A DNA stretch of 64,000 nucleotides from NCBI RefSeq assembly GCF_032594915.1, contig NZ_CP118733.1:1922001-1986000 (forward strand), in the 5' to 3' direction. Within the stretch, counting starts at the first letter, position 1. The number at the start of each line of letters is the position of its first letter. The notes beneath the pieces are model-generated. The model saw nothing but the letters and a program-made list of their open reading frames with translations. It made no database searches and had not been told where the DNA came from. A program made the translations under genes and the position numbers. Shown here piece by piece: positions 1 through 8,198 of the stretch. This stretch comes from Streptococcus sp. 29896 (lineage in GTDB: Bacteria; Bacillota; Bacilli; Lactobacillales; Streptococcaceae).

Positions 1-420
1 CGAGAAAAGCAGGCAGATATCAAATTGATAGGGCTTGTCCAAGTCCGGTGCATAGGACAATTGCCAAGACAAACCGAAGCGGTCTTCCAACCAGACATAG
101 TAAGGACTGAATGGATATTCCGCCAAAGGCATGAGCACACGGCCACCGTCTGACAGGGCTTCATAAAGGCGGGTCAGCTCTGCCTTGTCAGCCACCGACA
201 CCATGAGGGACATGGACTCATTGAGCTTGAAATAAGGCCCCGCGCTAATCGCCGCCAGGGTTATGTCCCCCAGTTGGAATTGGACCAAGTCAGATTCGCC
301 AGAAGGCGTATCCGTAATGGTATAGGTCCAGTCAATCTTGCCTCCGAAAAGGTCCACATAAAAGGCCGCAGCCTCTTTTGCCTCTGTATCATACCAGAGA
401 TGAGGGATAATGGTTTGCAT
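1..420 (-). CDS. PhnB-like VOC family protein (partial, runs off the window start)
   Basis: The reverse strand is open from an ATG at 420 to the window edge, so the C-terminus is missing. The visible 140 residues begin MQTIIPHLWYDTEAKEAAAF and carry the glyoxalase/bleomycin-resistance (VOC) fold pattern of PhnB-type proteins: an N-terminal 'WYDTEAKEAAAFYVDLFGG' type motif and a later 'LEDRFGLSWQL' segment. A GGAGCACC ribosome site lies just upstream. PhnB-like proteins are widespread and mostly of unknown substrate; no metal-binding assignment is made here. It diverges from the Nudix gene across a 120-bp promoter region. Confidence 0.8.
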   Translation of the reverse strand, partial: MQTIIPHLWYDTEAKEAAAFYVDLFGGKIDWTYTITDTPSGESDLVQFQLGDITLAAISAGPYFKLNESMSLMVSVADKAELTRLYEALSDGGRVLMPLAEYPFSPYYVWLEDRFGLSWQLSYAPDLDKPYQFDICLLFS

Positions 421-447
421 AAGGTGCTCCTTTGAGTTAATAGCCCC

Positions 448-510
448 AGTATAACACTTGTCCGTACAAAAACAAAACATGTTGCCCTGCACTTACAGAT
501 GTGCTATACT
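448..510. promoter_or_regulatory. Divergent promoters for the PhnB-like and Nudix genes
   Basis: Plus strand: TTGCCC (482-487), 17-bp spacer, TATACT (505-510), 30 bp before the Nudix ATG, with an AGGAG ribosome site between. Minus strand: TTTGTT (471-476), 17-bp spacer, TATACT (448-453), serving the PhnB-like gene. Both are inferred from consensus matches only. Confidence 0.6.
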
Positions 511-540
511 GAATAACCACAAAATTGACAGGAGAATGAA

Positions 541-1041
541 ATGGAAACTTGGAATGCCTACACAGCCGACGGTCACCTGACCGACCATACCCTCACACGC
601 GGAGAAGCCATTCCCGATGGCCTATACCACCTAGTCGTCGAGTGCATCATCCGCCACCGCGACGGCAGCACCCTCTTCATGAAGCGCGACAGCGCCAAGC
701 CCTCCTACCCTGACTATTATGAAGCGACAGCAGGAGGCTCGGCTTTATTTGGGGAAATAGCAGAGCAGGCCATTTTACGCGAAGTCCGCGAGGAGACAGG
801 TATTGAACTGACAGCTAACCAACTCCGCCACCATACACACTTTGTCGCCCATGATGACCAGTGTATCTTCCACTGCTACTGGGCTGAAACCGACTGGGAC
901 AAATCTGCTATCCAACTCCAAGCCGAAGAAACCAGCCACTACATCTGGGTCCCACAAGAAAAACTGAAAGATTTCCTGGAAAATGAACAGGTTATTCCAA
1001 GGCAGAAGGACTATGTGGAGAGCTTGTTTTTAGAAAGCTAA
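541..1041 (+). CDS. Nudix hydrolase
   Basis: A 166-residue protein with an exact Nudix box at about residues 66-88 (G-x5-E-x7-R-E-V-x-E-E-x-G-I), the Mg-binding helix that hydrolyses nucleoside diphosphates linked to another moiety. The N-terminal part resembles the YfcD/IDI-like Nudix subgroup, but the substrate cannot be told from sequence. The start ATG is preceded by AGGAGAATGAA at good spacing. It is a single gene, the only plus-strand gene in the first 9 kb, and ends at a bidirectional terminator shared with gltX. Confidence 0.88.
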   Translation: METWNAYTADGHLTDHTLTRGEAIPDGLYHLVVECIIRHRDGSTLFMKRDSAKPSYPDYYEATAGGSALFGEIAEQAILREVREETGIELTANQLRHHTHFVAHDDQCIFHCYWAETDWDKSAIQLQAEETSHYIWVPQEKLKDFLENEQVIPRQKDYVESLFLES

Positions 1042-1045
1042 ATCA

Positions 1046-1075
1046 AATCCCCGCCGTCACAGGACAGCGGGGATT
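1046..1075. terminator. Bidirectional terminator between the Nudix gene and gltX
   Basis: Perfect 9-bp stem AATCCCCGC/GCGGGGATT with a 12-nt loop, AT-rich on both sides, lying between two convergent genes. Confidence 0.8.
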
Positions 1076-1082
1076 ATTTATC

Positions 1083-2537
1083 TTACAAACTCTTCAACAT
1101 ATTATCAATATGCTGGATGGATTTTTCACGACCGAGGAGGTAAATAGTATTTGGCAACTCTGGTCCGTGCATTTCGCCTGAAACGGCGATACGGATTGGC
1201 ATGAAGAGATTTTTGCCCTTGATGCCTGTTTCTTTTTGGACTGCCTTAATTTGCGGGAAGATATTATCTGGTTGGAACTCTTCGTCCGTCATAGCCTCCA
1301 ATTTTTCCTTGAGAGCATTGAGGACCGTCGGTACCGTTTCGCCTGCCATGACTTCTTTTTCCTCGTCTGTCAATTCTGGGAAATCTGAGAAGAAAAGGTC
1401 TGTCAAACCAACGATCTGATCTGCAGATGACATTTGTGGCTTGTAAAGTTCCACCAATTTTTCTGCCTTGTCTGTCAAGCGACCCGCTTCTTCCAAGAAT
1501 GGTTTGGCAAGGTTGAAAATAGTTTCTAAATCAGCATTTTTGATGTACTCATTGCTCATCCAGTCCATTTTCTTCTGGTCAAATGCTGCTGGTGACTTGC
1601 TGAGACGATTTTCATCAAAGAGTTGGATAAATTGCTCACGGGAGAAGATTTCCTCTTCACCACCAGGGTTCCAACCCAAGAGACCGATAAAGTTGAAAAC
1701 AGCTTCAGGCATGTACCCTTTACGACGGTAATCTTCGATAAACTGAAGGGTGTTGGTATCACGTTTGGACAGTTTTTTACCAGTCTCAGAGTTGATAATC
1801 AAGGTCATGTGACCAAACTCTGGCGCTTCCCAACCAAGTGCTTCATAGACCATGAGTTGCTTCGGTGTGTTAGCAATATGGTCATCTCCGCGGATAACGT
1901 GCGAGATGTTCATGAGATAATCATCCACCACCACGGCAAAGTTGTAGGTTGGATAGCCGTCACGTTTCTGGATAACCCAGTCACCACCGATATTGACACC
2001 TTCGAACTCGATTTCGCCCTTAACCATGTCATTCCACTTGTAAATACCTGTTTCATTGACAGCTAAGCGAACAGTTGGGACAATGCCAGCCGCCTCACGC
2101 TCTGCCATGTAGGCTGCTTTTTCATCTTCAGACATACCCAGGTATTCGTTGATGTAGCGAGGTGTTTCACCCGCAGCTTCCTGACGCTCACGCTCCGCCG
2201 CCAATTCCTCTTCTGTCACGTAAGATTTGTAGGCCTTACCTTCTGCCAAAAGTTGATCAACATACTTTTGGTAAATATCCAAACGCTCTGATTGACGGTA
2301 TTGTTCATGGGTTTCTGGGCTTTCATCCCAGTCAATACCCAACCAACGCAGGTTTTCAAGCTGAGAACGCTCGCCGTCTTCCACATGGCGCTTGCGGTCT
2401 GTGTCTTCGATACGAATAAGGAACGTACCGCCGTGATGACGGGCAAAAAGATAGTTGAACAATGCTGTACGGGCATTTCCGATATGCAACAGTCCCGTTG
2501 GACTTGGTGCGTAACGCACACGAATTGGTTTAGTCAT
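1083..2537 (-). CDS. gltX: Glutamate--tRNA ligase
   Basis: Class I aminoacyl-tRNA synthetase that charges tRNA-Glu (and, in most Gram-positives, also tRNA-Gln before amidation). It starts [15 protein letters not shown] and has the HIGH-type motif [19 protein letters not shown] near the N-terminus and the KMSKS-type motif KLSKRDTN in the middle; 484 residues is the usual length. I chose the ATG at 2537 because AGGAGA sits 6 nt upstream; an in-frame TTG at 2567 would place translation start inside the BOX repeat and is unlikely. It is monocistronic; its 3' end shares a terminator with the Nudix gene. Confidence 0.97.
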   Translation of the reverse strand: MTKPIRVRYAPSPTGLLHIGNARTALFNYLFARHHGGTFLIRIEDTDRKRHVEDGERSQLENLRWLGIDWDESPETHEQYRQSERLDIYQKYVDQLLAEGKAYKSYVTEEELAAERERQEAAGETPRYINEYLGMSEDEKAAYMAEREAAGIVPTVRLAVNETGIYKWNDMVKGEIEFEGVNIGGDWVIQKRDGYPTYNFAVVVDDYLMNISHVIRGDDHIANTPKQLMVYEALGWEAPEFGHMTLIINSETGKKLSKRDTNTLQFIEDYRRKGYMPEAVFNFIGLLGWNPGGEEEIFSREQFIQLFDENRLSKSPAAFDQKKMDWMSNEYIKNADLETIFNLAKPFLEEAGRLTDKAEKLVELYKPQMSSADQIVGLTDLFFSDFPELTDEEKEVMAGETVPTVLNALKEKLEAMTDEEFQPDNIFPQIKAVQKETGIKGKNLFMPIRIAVSGEMHGPELPNTIYLLGREKSIQHIDNMLKSL

Positions 2538-2560
2538 GTTTCTCTCCTGTAAAATTTTCA

Positions 2561-2662
2561 TACTCAATGAAAATCGAAATCAGACTAGGCGATGCAGACG
2601 AAGATAGAACTGAAGTTCATCAAGTCAAGTCAACGACGTCTGAATTTGATTTTCGAAGAGTA
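2561..2662. repeat. BOX-type intergenic repeat (short, A/C-like ends)
   Basis: The ~100-bp segment begins TACTCAATGAAAATC and ends GATTTTCGAAGAGTA, which are the characteristic outer ends of streptococcal BOX elements, with a GATAGAACTGAAGTTCATC-type core. It lies immediately upstream of gltX, so a transcript entering gltX would carry it. Recognition is by resemblance to known pneumococcal BOX sequence. It is much shorter than elements with multiple boxB units. Confidence 0.75.
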
Positions 2663-2708
2663 GCAATCAAGAACATTATAGCATAGATAAGCATAAGAAG
2701 ATAGAAAA

Positions 2709-2732
2709 AATCAGCCTAGATAGACTGATTTT
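2709..2732 (-). terminator. Terminator overlapping the MFS gene stop codon
   Basis: On the minus strand AATCAGTCTA-TC-TAGGCTGATT is followed by a T-run. The stop codon of the MFS gene (2716-2718) lies inside the hairpin. Confidence 0.75.
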
Positions 2733-3996
2733 GAGGTGTTTTTTGGTTACTAGCCAGCCAGTAGAGGACATAGAGGACCAAGAAGCCAGTTGCCGCTAGG
2801 AAAAGTCCGCTAATCTGATCGACGGCCAGAACCAAGACCAGACCTGATACCAGTAGTCGGACAAAGGCCTGACCCAGCATGAAGTAGGTGGATACTGCAC
2901 CGCCGATAGTTGCCAGCTGCTCCTCTGGCATAGAATTGACAAACTTGGCATTAAACTTGGGACCGCTAGCCCCAAAGCTAATCCCCATAGTTGTAAGGAA
3001 GAAGAAAATAATTGGCAGTTGATGGAGCAACATTCCGACAAACACTCCAAATAGAGAGAAAGTGGCTGCCACTTCAAGCGTCACCATGCTGGTCTTTTTG
3101 AAAAGGGTAAAGACCAAGGTCGAGCCCAAGATATTGCCGACAAAGAAGATTAGAATTGTCAGGGCAAGGGTGGTTTCAACATTGAGAAAGACAAGGCTTG
3201 AGTCTTCGCTAATCAGCAGGACCAGAATAGGATAGAGAATCGCTCCGCAGGCATTGATAAGGGGACTGGTAATCAGGACCAGGCGGAACTCGGGAATCTT
3301 GCGAAGCTCCACGATGGCTTGCTTGAAAGAAGCTAGAATGCCTGGACCCTTGGTTTCTGGCTCGGGCTGGCTCGGCTGCTCGGCTATTTTCAAAGGCTGC
3401 TCCGTCAGGAGTTTACGAAAGGCTGGTGTCAGTAGTTGCATGATGAGGAGGGCAGCCAAAAAGGTGCCAGCGTTGAGAAAGGCGAGGTTTTGGTAGGAGA
3501 GGAGGCCGACCAAGAGGGCAGAGAGGGCCTGAAAGGCGATGTTGAGGAGGCTGGTCACGGTCTGGCGAAAGGCCGAGTACTGCTCCCGCTCTTCTTTGGG
3601 CGCTACTCGCAATCCCAGAGGTGTATAGAGGCCATTTTCATAGAAGCCAGCGAAGTCTGCAAAGACATTGAAGCTTGCAGCCACCACGACAATCCAGAGG
3701 GCTGGCTCAAAGCCCATGCAGAATCCGAGGATGACGTAAAGAAGGACACGAAAGAGGAGGGTCAGCTTGATAGTACTGATTTTGTTGACCGTCTTGTCTG
3801 CCAAGTAGCCTGTGAAGAGGCCCATAAAGCTAGGGAAGATTTCCGAGAAGGTCACAATCGCCAGAGCCAGACGGCTGTTGGGCACCAGTAAAACATAGTT
3901 CATCAGGGCCAGATAATAGACAACATCACCAAAATTGGACAGCATATCCGCCGTCAGTACCCATAGGTAGGTAGCATTTTTCAAAATCTTTTTCAT
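2716..3996 (-). CDS. MFS transporter
   Basis: About 426 residues with roughly 12 hydrophobic membrane segments and a charged central loop (EQPLKIAEQPSQPEPETKG) between the two six-helix halves, typical of the major facilitator superfamily. The conserved loop 2-3 motif appears as 'GLFTGYLADK'. The N-terminus resembles drug/macrolide-type MFS exporters, but the substrate is not evident. I chose the ATG at 3996 (AAAGGGATTATC before it); an in-frame ATG at 4044 would add 16 residues without a good ribosome site. It lies 86 bp after the LytTR/LiaF-like pair and may be read from the same promoter, since no convincing terminator was seen between them. Confidence 0.85.
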   Translation of the reverse strand: MKKILKNATYLWVLTADMLSNFGDVVYYLALMNYVLLVPNSRLALAIVTFSEIFPSFMGLFTGYLADKTVNKISTIKLTLLFRVLLYVILGFCMGFEPALWIVVVAASFNVFADFAGFYENGLYTPLGLRVAPKEEREQYSAFRQTVTSLLNIAFQALSALLVGLLSYQNLAFLNAGTFLAALLIMQLLTPAFRKLLTEQPLKIAEQPSQPEPETKGPGILASFKQAIVELRKIPEFRLVLITSPLINACGAILYPILVLLISEDSSLVFLNVETTLALTILIFFVGNILGSTLVFTLFKKTSMVTLEVAATFSLFGVFVGMLLHQLPIIFFFLTTMGISFGASGPKFNAKFVNSMPEEQLATIGGAVSTYFMLGQAFVRLLVSGLVLVLAVDQISGLFLAATGFLVLYVLYWLASNQKTPQNQSI

Positions 3997-4082
3997 GATA
4001 ATCCCTTTCTTTTGTATAATTTCCAAAATATTCTGACTTTTCATTCCGCAGAGGAGCCTGGATAGACTTTCCTCTTCATCCT

Positions 4083-4742
4083 TTATATAGAATAAATGGT
4101 TAAGCTTGAGAAGGCTAGGTCACCAGTTACCAAAAGAATCTTTTCTTTTGGCTCAGATGCATAATTATTAGTGGTTGACAAGGCGCTGTCTACTTGTACA
4201 ACAGCTTGCCAGTTAGCCGGCAGATAAAGATCAACTGACGCGAAGGCCGCATCGATATGAAATTCAGCCGTATCTCCCAGAATAATCGCCTGATCAAAGT
4301 AAACCATACTGGAGCCAAAAGCCACCTCCACACTATCGTAGGTAAAATTTTCCTCATGAATATAACGAGTAGAGGAACCAAAAGCTATTTCCCTACCCTT
4401 GTCGCCAATCACCCCTGTACCAACTCCATGAGTTGGTCTGCGCTTCTTCGGTTTAAAAATCAGTTTCAAACCAAGGCACAGCAGGACAAGTGACAGAACC
4501 ATATTCCAGGTCCCAAATTCCACCCATTCATAGGCAGAGTTCACTGCTATAAAAGCTAGACCAAAACAAAAGATACTGGCAAGCCAATCCAGCTTCACCA
4601 AGCGGTGAAAACCAGTCACAAAAGTTAAAACAAACCAGACAGTGGTCCAAAAGGACATGGCCAAATGCAAACCTAGTGAATCCCTAAACAGAACCAAGCC
4701 TGCCAAGACCAGCAGAGCAATTCCTAAACCATATTTTTTCAT
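4083..4742 (-). CDS. LiaF-like membrane protein, probable partner of the LytTR regulator
   Basis: 219 residues: four N-terminal membrane segments (about residues 5-95), a short basic stretch (KPKKRRP, about 100), then a soluble C-terminal beta-rich domain of the LiaF/DUF2154 cell-wall-active-antibiotic-response type (from about 110, with 'IAFGSSTRYI' and 'VAFGSSMVYFDQA' repeats). LiaF proteins hold back envelope-stress signalling. The gene starts 4 bp after the LytTR regulator stop, so the two are translationally coupled. By analogy with LytTR regulatory systems of streptococci (for example HdrRM and BrsRM of S. mutans), the membrane protein probably restrains the regulator; that role is inference. 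Confidence 0.8.
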   Translation of the reverse strand: MKKYGLGIALLVLAGLVLFRDSLGLHLAMSFWTTVWFVLTFVTGFHRLVKLDWLASIFCFGLAFIAVNSAYEWVEFGTWNMVLSLVLLCLGLKLIFKPKKRRPTHGVGTGVIGDKGREIAFGSSTRYIHEENFTYDSVEVAFGSSMVYFDQAIILGDTAEFHIDAAFASVDLYLPANWQAVVQVDSALSTTNNYASEPKEKILLVTGDLAFSSLTIYSI

Positions 4743-4746
4743 CGTC

Positions 4747-5193
4747 CTACCTCATTTCCTGTAACTTCTCTTTTAATAAATGGTAATAATGCCGCGACAC
4801 ATGGACCTCCTTGTGGGTCTTATAAAAGGAAATCCGACTAGTCCCTGAAAAGGACTTGTCCAGCGAGTAGATGGCCTTGCTATTGGCAATGGTTGACTTG
4901 GAAACCCGGCAAAAATGAGAAGGGAGACAATCTTCCAGTTCATAGAGCTTCATCTTGACTTCATAGGCGTCATCTCTAGTATGCCCCATCAGCTTAGTCC
5001 CATCGGTTTCAAAAAAGAGTAGGTCTTCTAGTTTCAAGAAATACTCACTAGTGCCCTTGTAAAAAACCAGGCTAGGACGACTCAGGCGACTCAGTGCTTG
5101 CTGGATTTGTTCCAACTCTGGTCCTAACTGATTGCTTCTGATAATCACTTCGACTTGTTCTAAGCTGTCATCTAATTCAATCCGAACTTTCAT
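4747..5193 (-). CDS. LytTR-family DNA-binding regulator (no receiver domain)
   Basis: 148 residues. The LytTR DNA-binding domain spans about residues 45-145 ('YFLKLEDLLFFETDGTKLMGHT', 'YELEDCLPSHFCRVSKSTIAN', 'HVSRHYYHLLKEKL'). There is no response-regulator receiver; the first 40 residues are a short acidic/hydrophobic N-terminal extension. It is the first gene of an operon with the LiaF-like membrane protein. A pair of direct repeats with LytTR-type spacing lies upstream of its promoter, so autoregulation is likely. Confidence 0.88.
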   Translation of the reverse strand: MKVRIELDDSLEQVEVIIRSNQLGPELEQIQQALSRLSRPSLVFYKGTSEYFLKLEDLLFFETDGTKLMGHTRDDAYEVKMKLYELEDCLPSHFCRVSKSTIANSKAIYSLDKSFSGTSRISFYKTHKEVHVSRHYYHLLKEKLQEMR

Positions 5194-5220
5194 AAGACCT
5201 CCCTTTCATTTGATATACCT

Positions 5221-5288
5221 ATTATATCAGGCTATGGTGTGAAGACAAGGGCTTTTTAGTAAGTGGTAAAAAATGCCTGGTAAGTGGT
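5221..5288 (-). promoter_or_regulatory. LytTR operon promoter with direct-repeat operator
   Basis: The minus strand has an extended -10 (TGATATAAT; TATAAT at 5221-5226) and a weak -35 near 5244-5249. Upstream lie two identical 9-mers ACCACTTAC at 5259-5267 and 5280-5288, 12 bp apart (21-bp pitch, two helical turns), the arrangement bound by LytTR-domain regulators such as ComE. The poor -35 with upstream sites suggests activation. Confidence 0.65.
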
Positions 5289-5306
5289 GACGAAAGATAA
5301 GTAAAA

Positions 5307-5324
5307 AACCAGCCGCAGCTGGTT
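5307..5324 (-). terminator. Terminator of the AIM24-like gene
   Basis: Minus-strand stem AACCAGC-TGCG-GCTGGTT followed by TTTT. It lies directly after the AIM24-like gene and next to the LytTR operator. Confidence 0.8.
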
Positions 5325-5329
5325 GGGTC

Positions 5330-6085
5330 TTAGAAAATCGCATCGAGCAAGGAAGTGCTACCACCACCGCCATCGCCACCTGTGACAATATGGCTGCCGA
5401 TGACTTGGGCAAATGTTTCAATATTCAAGCTTTGCACATAGATTTCCCCATAGCCTGAGAAGGTATTGACAATCCCTTCACCAGTACCAATAGACTGGAG
5501 GAAACCATTTTCAAGGTGAATATCATAATTGAGATCACGGCTCCATGCAACGACATGAGCATTATCGATGGTAATGCTTCCACCTGTTAGCTCAATTTTC
5601 TTGATGGAACCAAAGGCATTGGCCAAAAGAGTACCCTCACCCTCTGTTGTCATGACAAAGAGTCCACCTTGGCCACCAAAGAAGGCACGGCCAACACTTT
5701 GACGCTCCATTTTATACTGGGCAGAACCATCCAAAGCCAGGAAGGCTCCGTCATTAAGACGGTACTGCTTGGCACCTAGTTCAAGGGCAATAACTTGACC
5801 GGGCACAGATGGAGCCAGAGCGATTTTACCATCATTCCCATTTGAAATAGCTTGGGTAAGGAACATGGACTCACCCGATACCATGGAACGACCGATGGCT
5901 CCCATCAACTTACCAAGTCCTGAACCACCGCGGGCGTTGAGCTTGGTATTAAGGGTCACGCTCGGTGTATGGTAAACCATGCTTCCCTGTTGGATGTAAG
6001 CAGACTCGCCCGCTTCCAAAGCAATTTCAACCAAAGGAAATTGCATATTGCTATCAATTGTGTATTTCATACGGTTGTCTGACAT
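5330..6085 (-). CDS. AIM24/TIGR00266 family protein
   Basis: 251 residues, glycine-rich and beta-rich throughout, with the family signatures 'AYIQQGSMVYHTPSVTLNTK', 'LPSVPGQVIAL'-like strands and 'GQGGLFVMTTEGEGTLLANAFG'. Members resemble mitochondrial AIM24 and bacterial proteins of unknown function and probably form a double beta-prism-like fold. No signal peptide or membrane segment is visible, so it is presumably cytoplasmic. GAGG lies about 8 nt before the ATG. It is monocistronic, with its own terminator, and sits upstream of the LytTR/LiaF-like operon. Confidence 0.85.
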   Translation of the reverse strand: MSDNRMKYTIDSNMQFPLVEIALEAGESAYIQQGSMVYHTPSVTLNTKLNARGGSGLGKLMGAIGRSMVSGESMFLTQAISNGNDGKIALAPSVPGQVIALELGAKQYRLNDGAFLALDGSAQYKMERQSVGRAFFGGQGGLFVMTTEGEGTLLANAFGSIKKIELTGGSITIDNAHVVAWSRDLNYDIHLENGFLQSIGTGEGIVNTFSGYGEIYVQSLNIETFAQVIGSHIVTGGDGGGGSTSLLDAIF

Positions 6086-6182
6086 AAGAGGTCCTCACTT
6101 TTGTATTATTGTTATAACACAATTTTAAACCATCTACCAATCTTTGTCAAGGATTTTTTAGCGAAGTATTTTGTTTCATAAA

Positions 6183-6204
6183 AAAAACTGGGTTTCCCCA
6201 GTTT
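6183..6204 (-). terminator. Terminator of the carbonic anhydrase gene
   Basis: Minus-strand AAAACTGGG-GAAAC-CCAGTTTT-type stem followed by further T residues, just after the stop codon at 6207. Confidence 0.8.
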
Positions 6205-6206
6205 TA

Positions 6207-6701
6207 CTATCGAACTTCTGTCATACGACCCGTATCCACATCATAAACCGCACCAAAAATTTCAACGTCATCAGGTATGAGCGGAGATTGTTTCAAGAGA
6301 GCAATATCTTCCCGCACGCTTTCTTCAATGTCTGTAAAAGGAAGAAAGTCCTGACCAGCCACATCCACTCCCAAATCCCGCTTGAGTTGAGCCGCAAAGT
6401 CCTCATTGGTAAAGGTCTGGGCACCGCAGTCTGTATGGTGAAGGACCACGATTTCTCTTGTGCCGAGCTGCTGCTGGGAAATGACTAGCGAGCGAATCAT
6501 GTCCTCCGTCACGCGCCCACCTGCATTCCGCAAAATGTGGGCATCACCCAGAGCCAAGCCCAAGGCCTGCGCCACATGAAGCCGTGAGTCCATACAGGTC
6601 ACGATAGCCACCTTGGTCTTTGGACGAAGAGGCAAATGGTAATCACCATGCAGGTCAACATAGGCCTTGTTGGCCTTCATAAAGTTTTGAAAATAAGACA
6701 T
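6207..6701 (-). CDS. Beta-class carbonic anhydrase
   Basis: 164 residues with zinc-site motifs C36-x-D38-x-R40 (CMDSR) and H89-x2-C92 (HHTDCG), the ligands and catalytic dyad of beta-carbonic anhydrases that interconvert CO2 and bicarbonate. In streptococci such enzymes supply bicarbonate for fatty acid and amino acid synthesis at ambient CO2. Translation starts at an ATG preceded by AAGGAGGTCCT. A perfect 10+1+10 inverted repeat lies in its 5' region (6724-6744). It is monocistronic between radA and the AIM24-like gene. Confidence 0.93.
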   Translation of the reverse strand: MSYFQNFMKANKAYVDLHGDYHLPLRPKTKVAIVTCMDSRLHVAQALGLALGDAHILRNAGGRVTEDMIRSLVISQQQLGTREIVVLHHTDCGAQTFTNEDFAAQLKRDLGVDVAGQDFLPFTDIEESVREDIALLKQSPLIPDDVEIFGAVYDVDTGRMTEVR

Positions 6702-6723
6702 AGGACCTCCTTGTCTGATGAGA

Positions 6724-6744
6724 ATTTCTGAAATTTTCAGAAAT
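6724..6744. promoter_or_regulatory. Perfect inverted repeat in the carbonic anhydrase leader
   Basis: ATTTCTGAAA and TTTCAGAAAT are exact complements separated by one base, 23 bp upstream of the carbonic anhydrase start. It could be an operator or a small mRNA hairpin; no regulator is recognised. Confidence 0.45.
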
Positions 6745-6791
6745 AGGTTAGACCTAGCTTATCACATTCCCGACCATTTGTCGCAAAAAGA

Positions 6792-6812
6792 GGAGCGACT
6801 AGCTGTCACTCC
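6792..6812 (-). terminator. radA terminator
   Basis: Minus-strand GGAGTGAC-AGCTA-GTCGCTCC followed by TCTTTTT, 12 bp beyond the radA stop codon. Confidence 0.75.
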
Positions 6813-6824
6813 CGAATGATTTCA

Positions 6825-8186
6825 TCAGTTGAACACTTTCTGCAAGACTTCGCCAATGGTAGTCACGCCGATAACGGTGATTTCCTTGGGGACCTTGATA
6901 CCTGTCAGAGAATTTTTGGGGGCATAAACCTTGGTAAAGCCCAATTTGGCGGCTTCGTTAATCCGTTGTTCAATCCGATTGACGCGGCGGATTTCACCTG
7001 TCAAACCGATTTCGCCTATAAAGCACTCTTGTGGGTTGGTAGGCTTATCCTTGTAACTGGAGGCAAGGGCAACTGCGACCGCTAGGTCAATAGCTGGCTC
7101 ATCCAGTTTGACACCGCCTGCTGACTTAAGGTAGGCATCTTGGTTTTGGAGGAGCAGGCCTGCCCGTTTTTCCAAAACCGCCATAATCAAGCTGGCACGG
7201 TTGAAGTCCAAGCCTGTCGTGGTCCGCTTGGCATTGCCAAACATGGTCGGCGTCACCAGGGCCTGCACTTCTGCAAGGATAGGGCGGGTGCCCTCCATGG
7301 TCACGACAATAGCAGAACCTGTCGCCCCGTCCAGACGCTCTTCTAGAAAGACCTCGCTAGGATTGAGGACTTCGACCAAACCCTGCGACTGCATCTCAAA
7401 AATGCCGATTTCGTTGGTGGAGCCAAAGCGGTTTTTGACCGCCCGCAAGATACGGAAGGTGTGCTGTCGCTCGCCCTCAAAATAGAGAACGGTGTCCACC
7501 ATGTGCTCCAGGGTCCGCGGTCCAGCCAAGGTGCCTTCCTTGGTCATGTGGCCGACGATAAAGGTTGCGATATTGTTGGTCTTGGCAATCTGCATGAGTT
7601 CATTGGTCACTTCACGGACCTGACTGACAGAACCTTGCACGCTAGAAATGTCAGGGCTCATAATGGTCTGGATAGAGTCGATAATCAGGAAATCTGGTTT
7701 TATCTTCTCAATCTCGGTCCGAATGCTCTGCATATTGGTCTCCGCATAGAGATAGAACTCGCTGTCGATGTCGCCCAAACGCTCCGCTCGCAACTTAATC
7801 TGCTGGGCAGACTCTTCCCCCGACACATAGAGGACGGTGCCAATGGTCGAAAGTTGGGTTGATACTTGCAGGAGCAGGGTGGACTTGCCAATCCCTGGAT
7901 CGCCTCCAATGAGAACTAGACTGCCCGGCACCACGCCGCCACCCAGGACACGGTTGAACTCTTCCATGTTGGTCTTAGTGCGAGCCACTTGAATGGACGA
8001 CACTTCATTGAGTTTCATAGGTCGGGTCTTCTCACCTGTCAGGCTGACCCGCTCGTTCTTGACTTCAGCGACTTCCACTTCCTCGACAAAGCTAGACCAG
8101 GAGCCACAGTTGGGGCAACGGCCCAGATACTTGGGCGAGTGATACTCGCAGGATTGACAGATAAAGGTTGTTTTTTTCTTAGCGAT
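6825..8186 (-). CDS. radA: DNA repair protein RadA, apparently started at ATC
   Basis: RadA/Sms is a RecA-like ATPase and DnaB-type helicase for branch migration during recombination, repair and transformation. It has an N-terminal C4 zinc finger (C10-x2-C13-x10-C24-x2-C27), Walker A '[10 protein letters not shown]', the RadA KNRFG motif ('[13 protein letters not shown]') and a C-terminal Lon-like domain. The zinc finger is encoded upstream of the first ordinary start (GTG at 8078). The only codons between the in-frame dut stop (8199-8201) and the finger are GAG GAA ATC ACC ATC GCT AAG. AGGAGG lies 8 nt before the second ATC, so I place the start at 8186 (453 residues). It follows dut by 12 bp. 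Confidence 0.9.
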   Translation of the reverse strand: MAKKKTTFICQSCEYHSPKYLGRCPNCGSWSSFVEEVEVAEVKNERVSLTGEKTRPMKLNEVSSIQVARTKTNMEEFNRVLGGGVVPGSLVLIGGDPGIGKSTLLLQVSTQLSTIGTVLYVSGEESAQQIKLRAERLGDIDSEFYLYAETNMQSIRTEIEKIKPDFLIIDSIQTIMSPDISSVQGSVSQVREVTNELMQIAKTNNIATFIVGHMTKEGTLAGPRTLEHMVDTVLYFEGERQHTFRILRAVKNRFGSTNEIGIFEMQSQGLVEVLNPSEVFLEERLDGATGSAIVVTMEGTRPILAEVQALVTPTMFGNAKRTTTGLDFNRASLIMAVLEKRAGLLLQNQDAYLKSAGGVKLDEPAIDLAVAVALASSYKDKPTNPQECFIGEIGLTGEIRRVNRIEQRINEAAKLGFTKVYAPKNSLTGIKVPKEITVIGVTTIGEVLQKVFN

Positions 8187-8198
8187 GGTGATTTCCTC

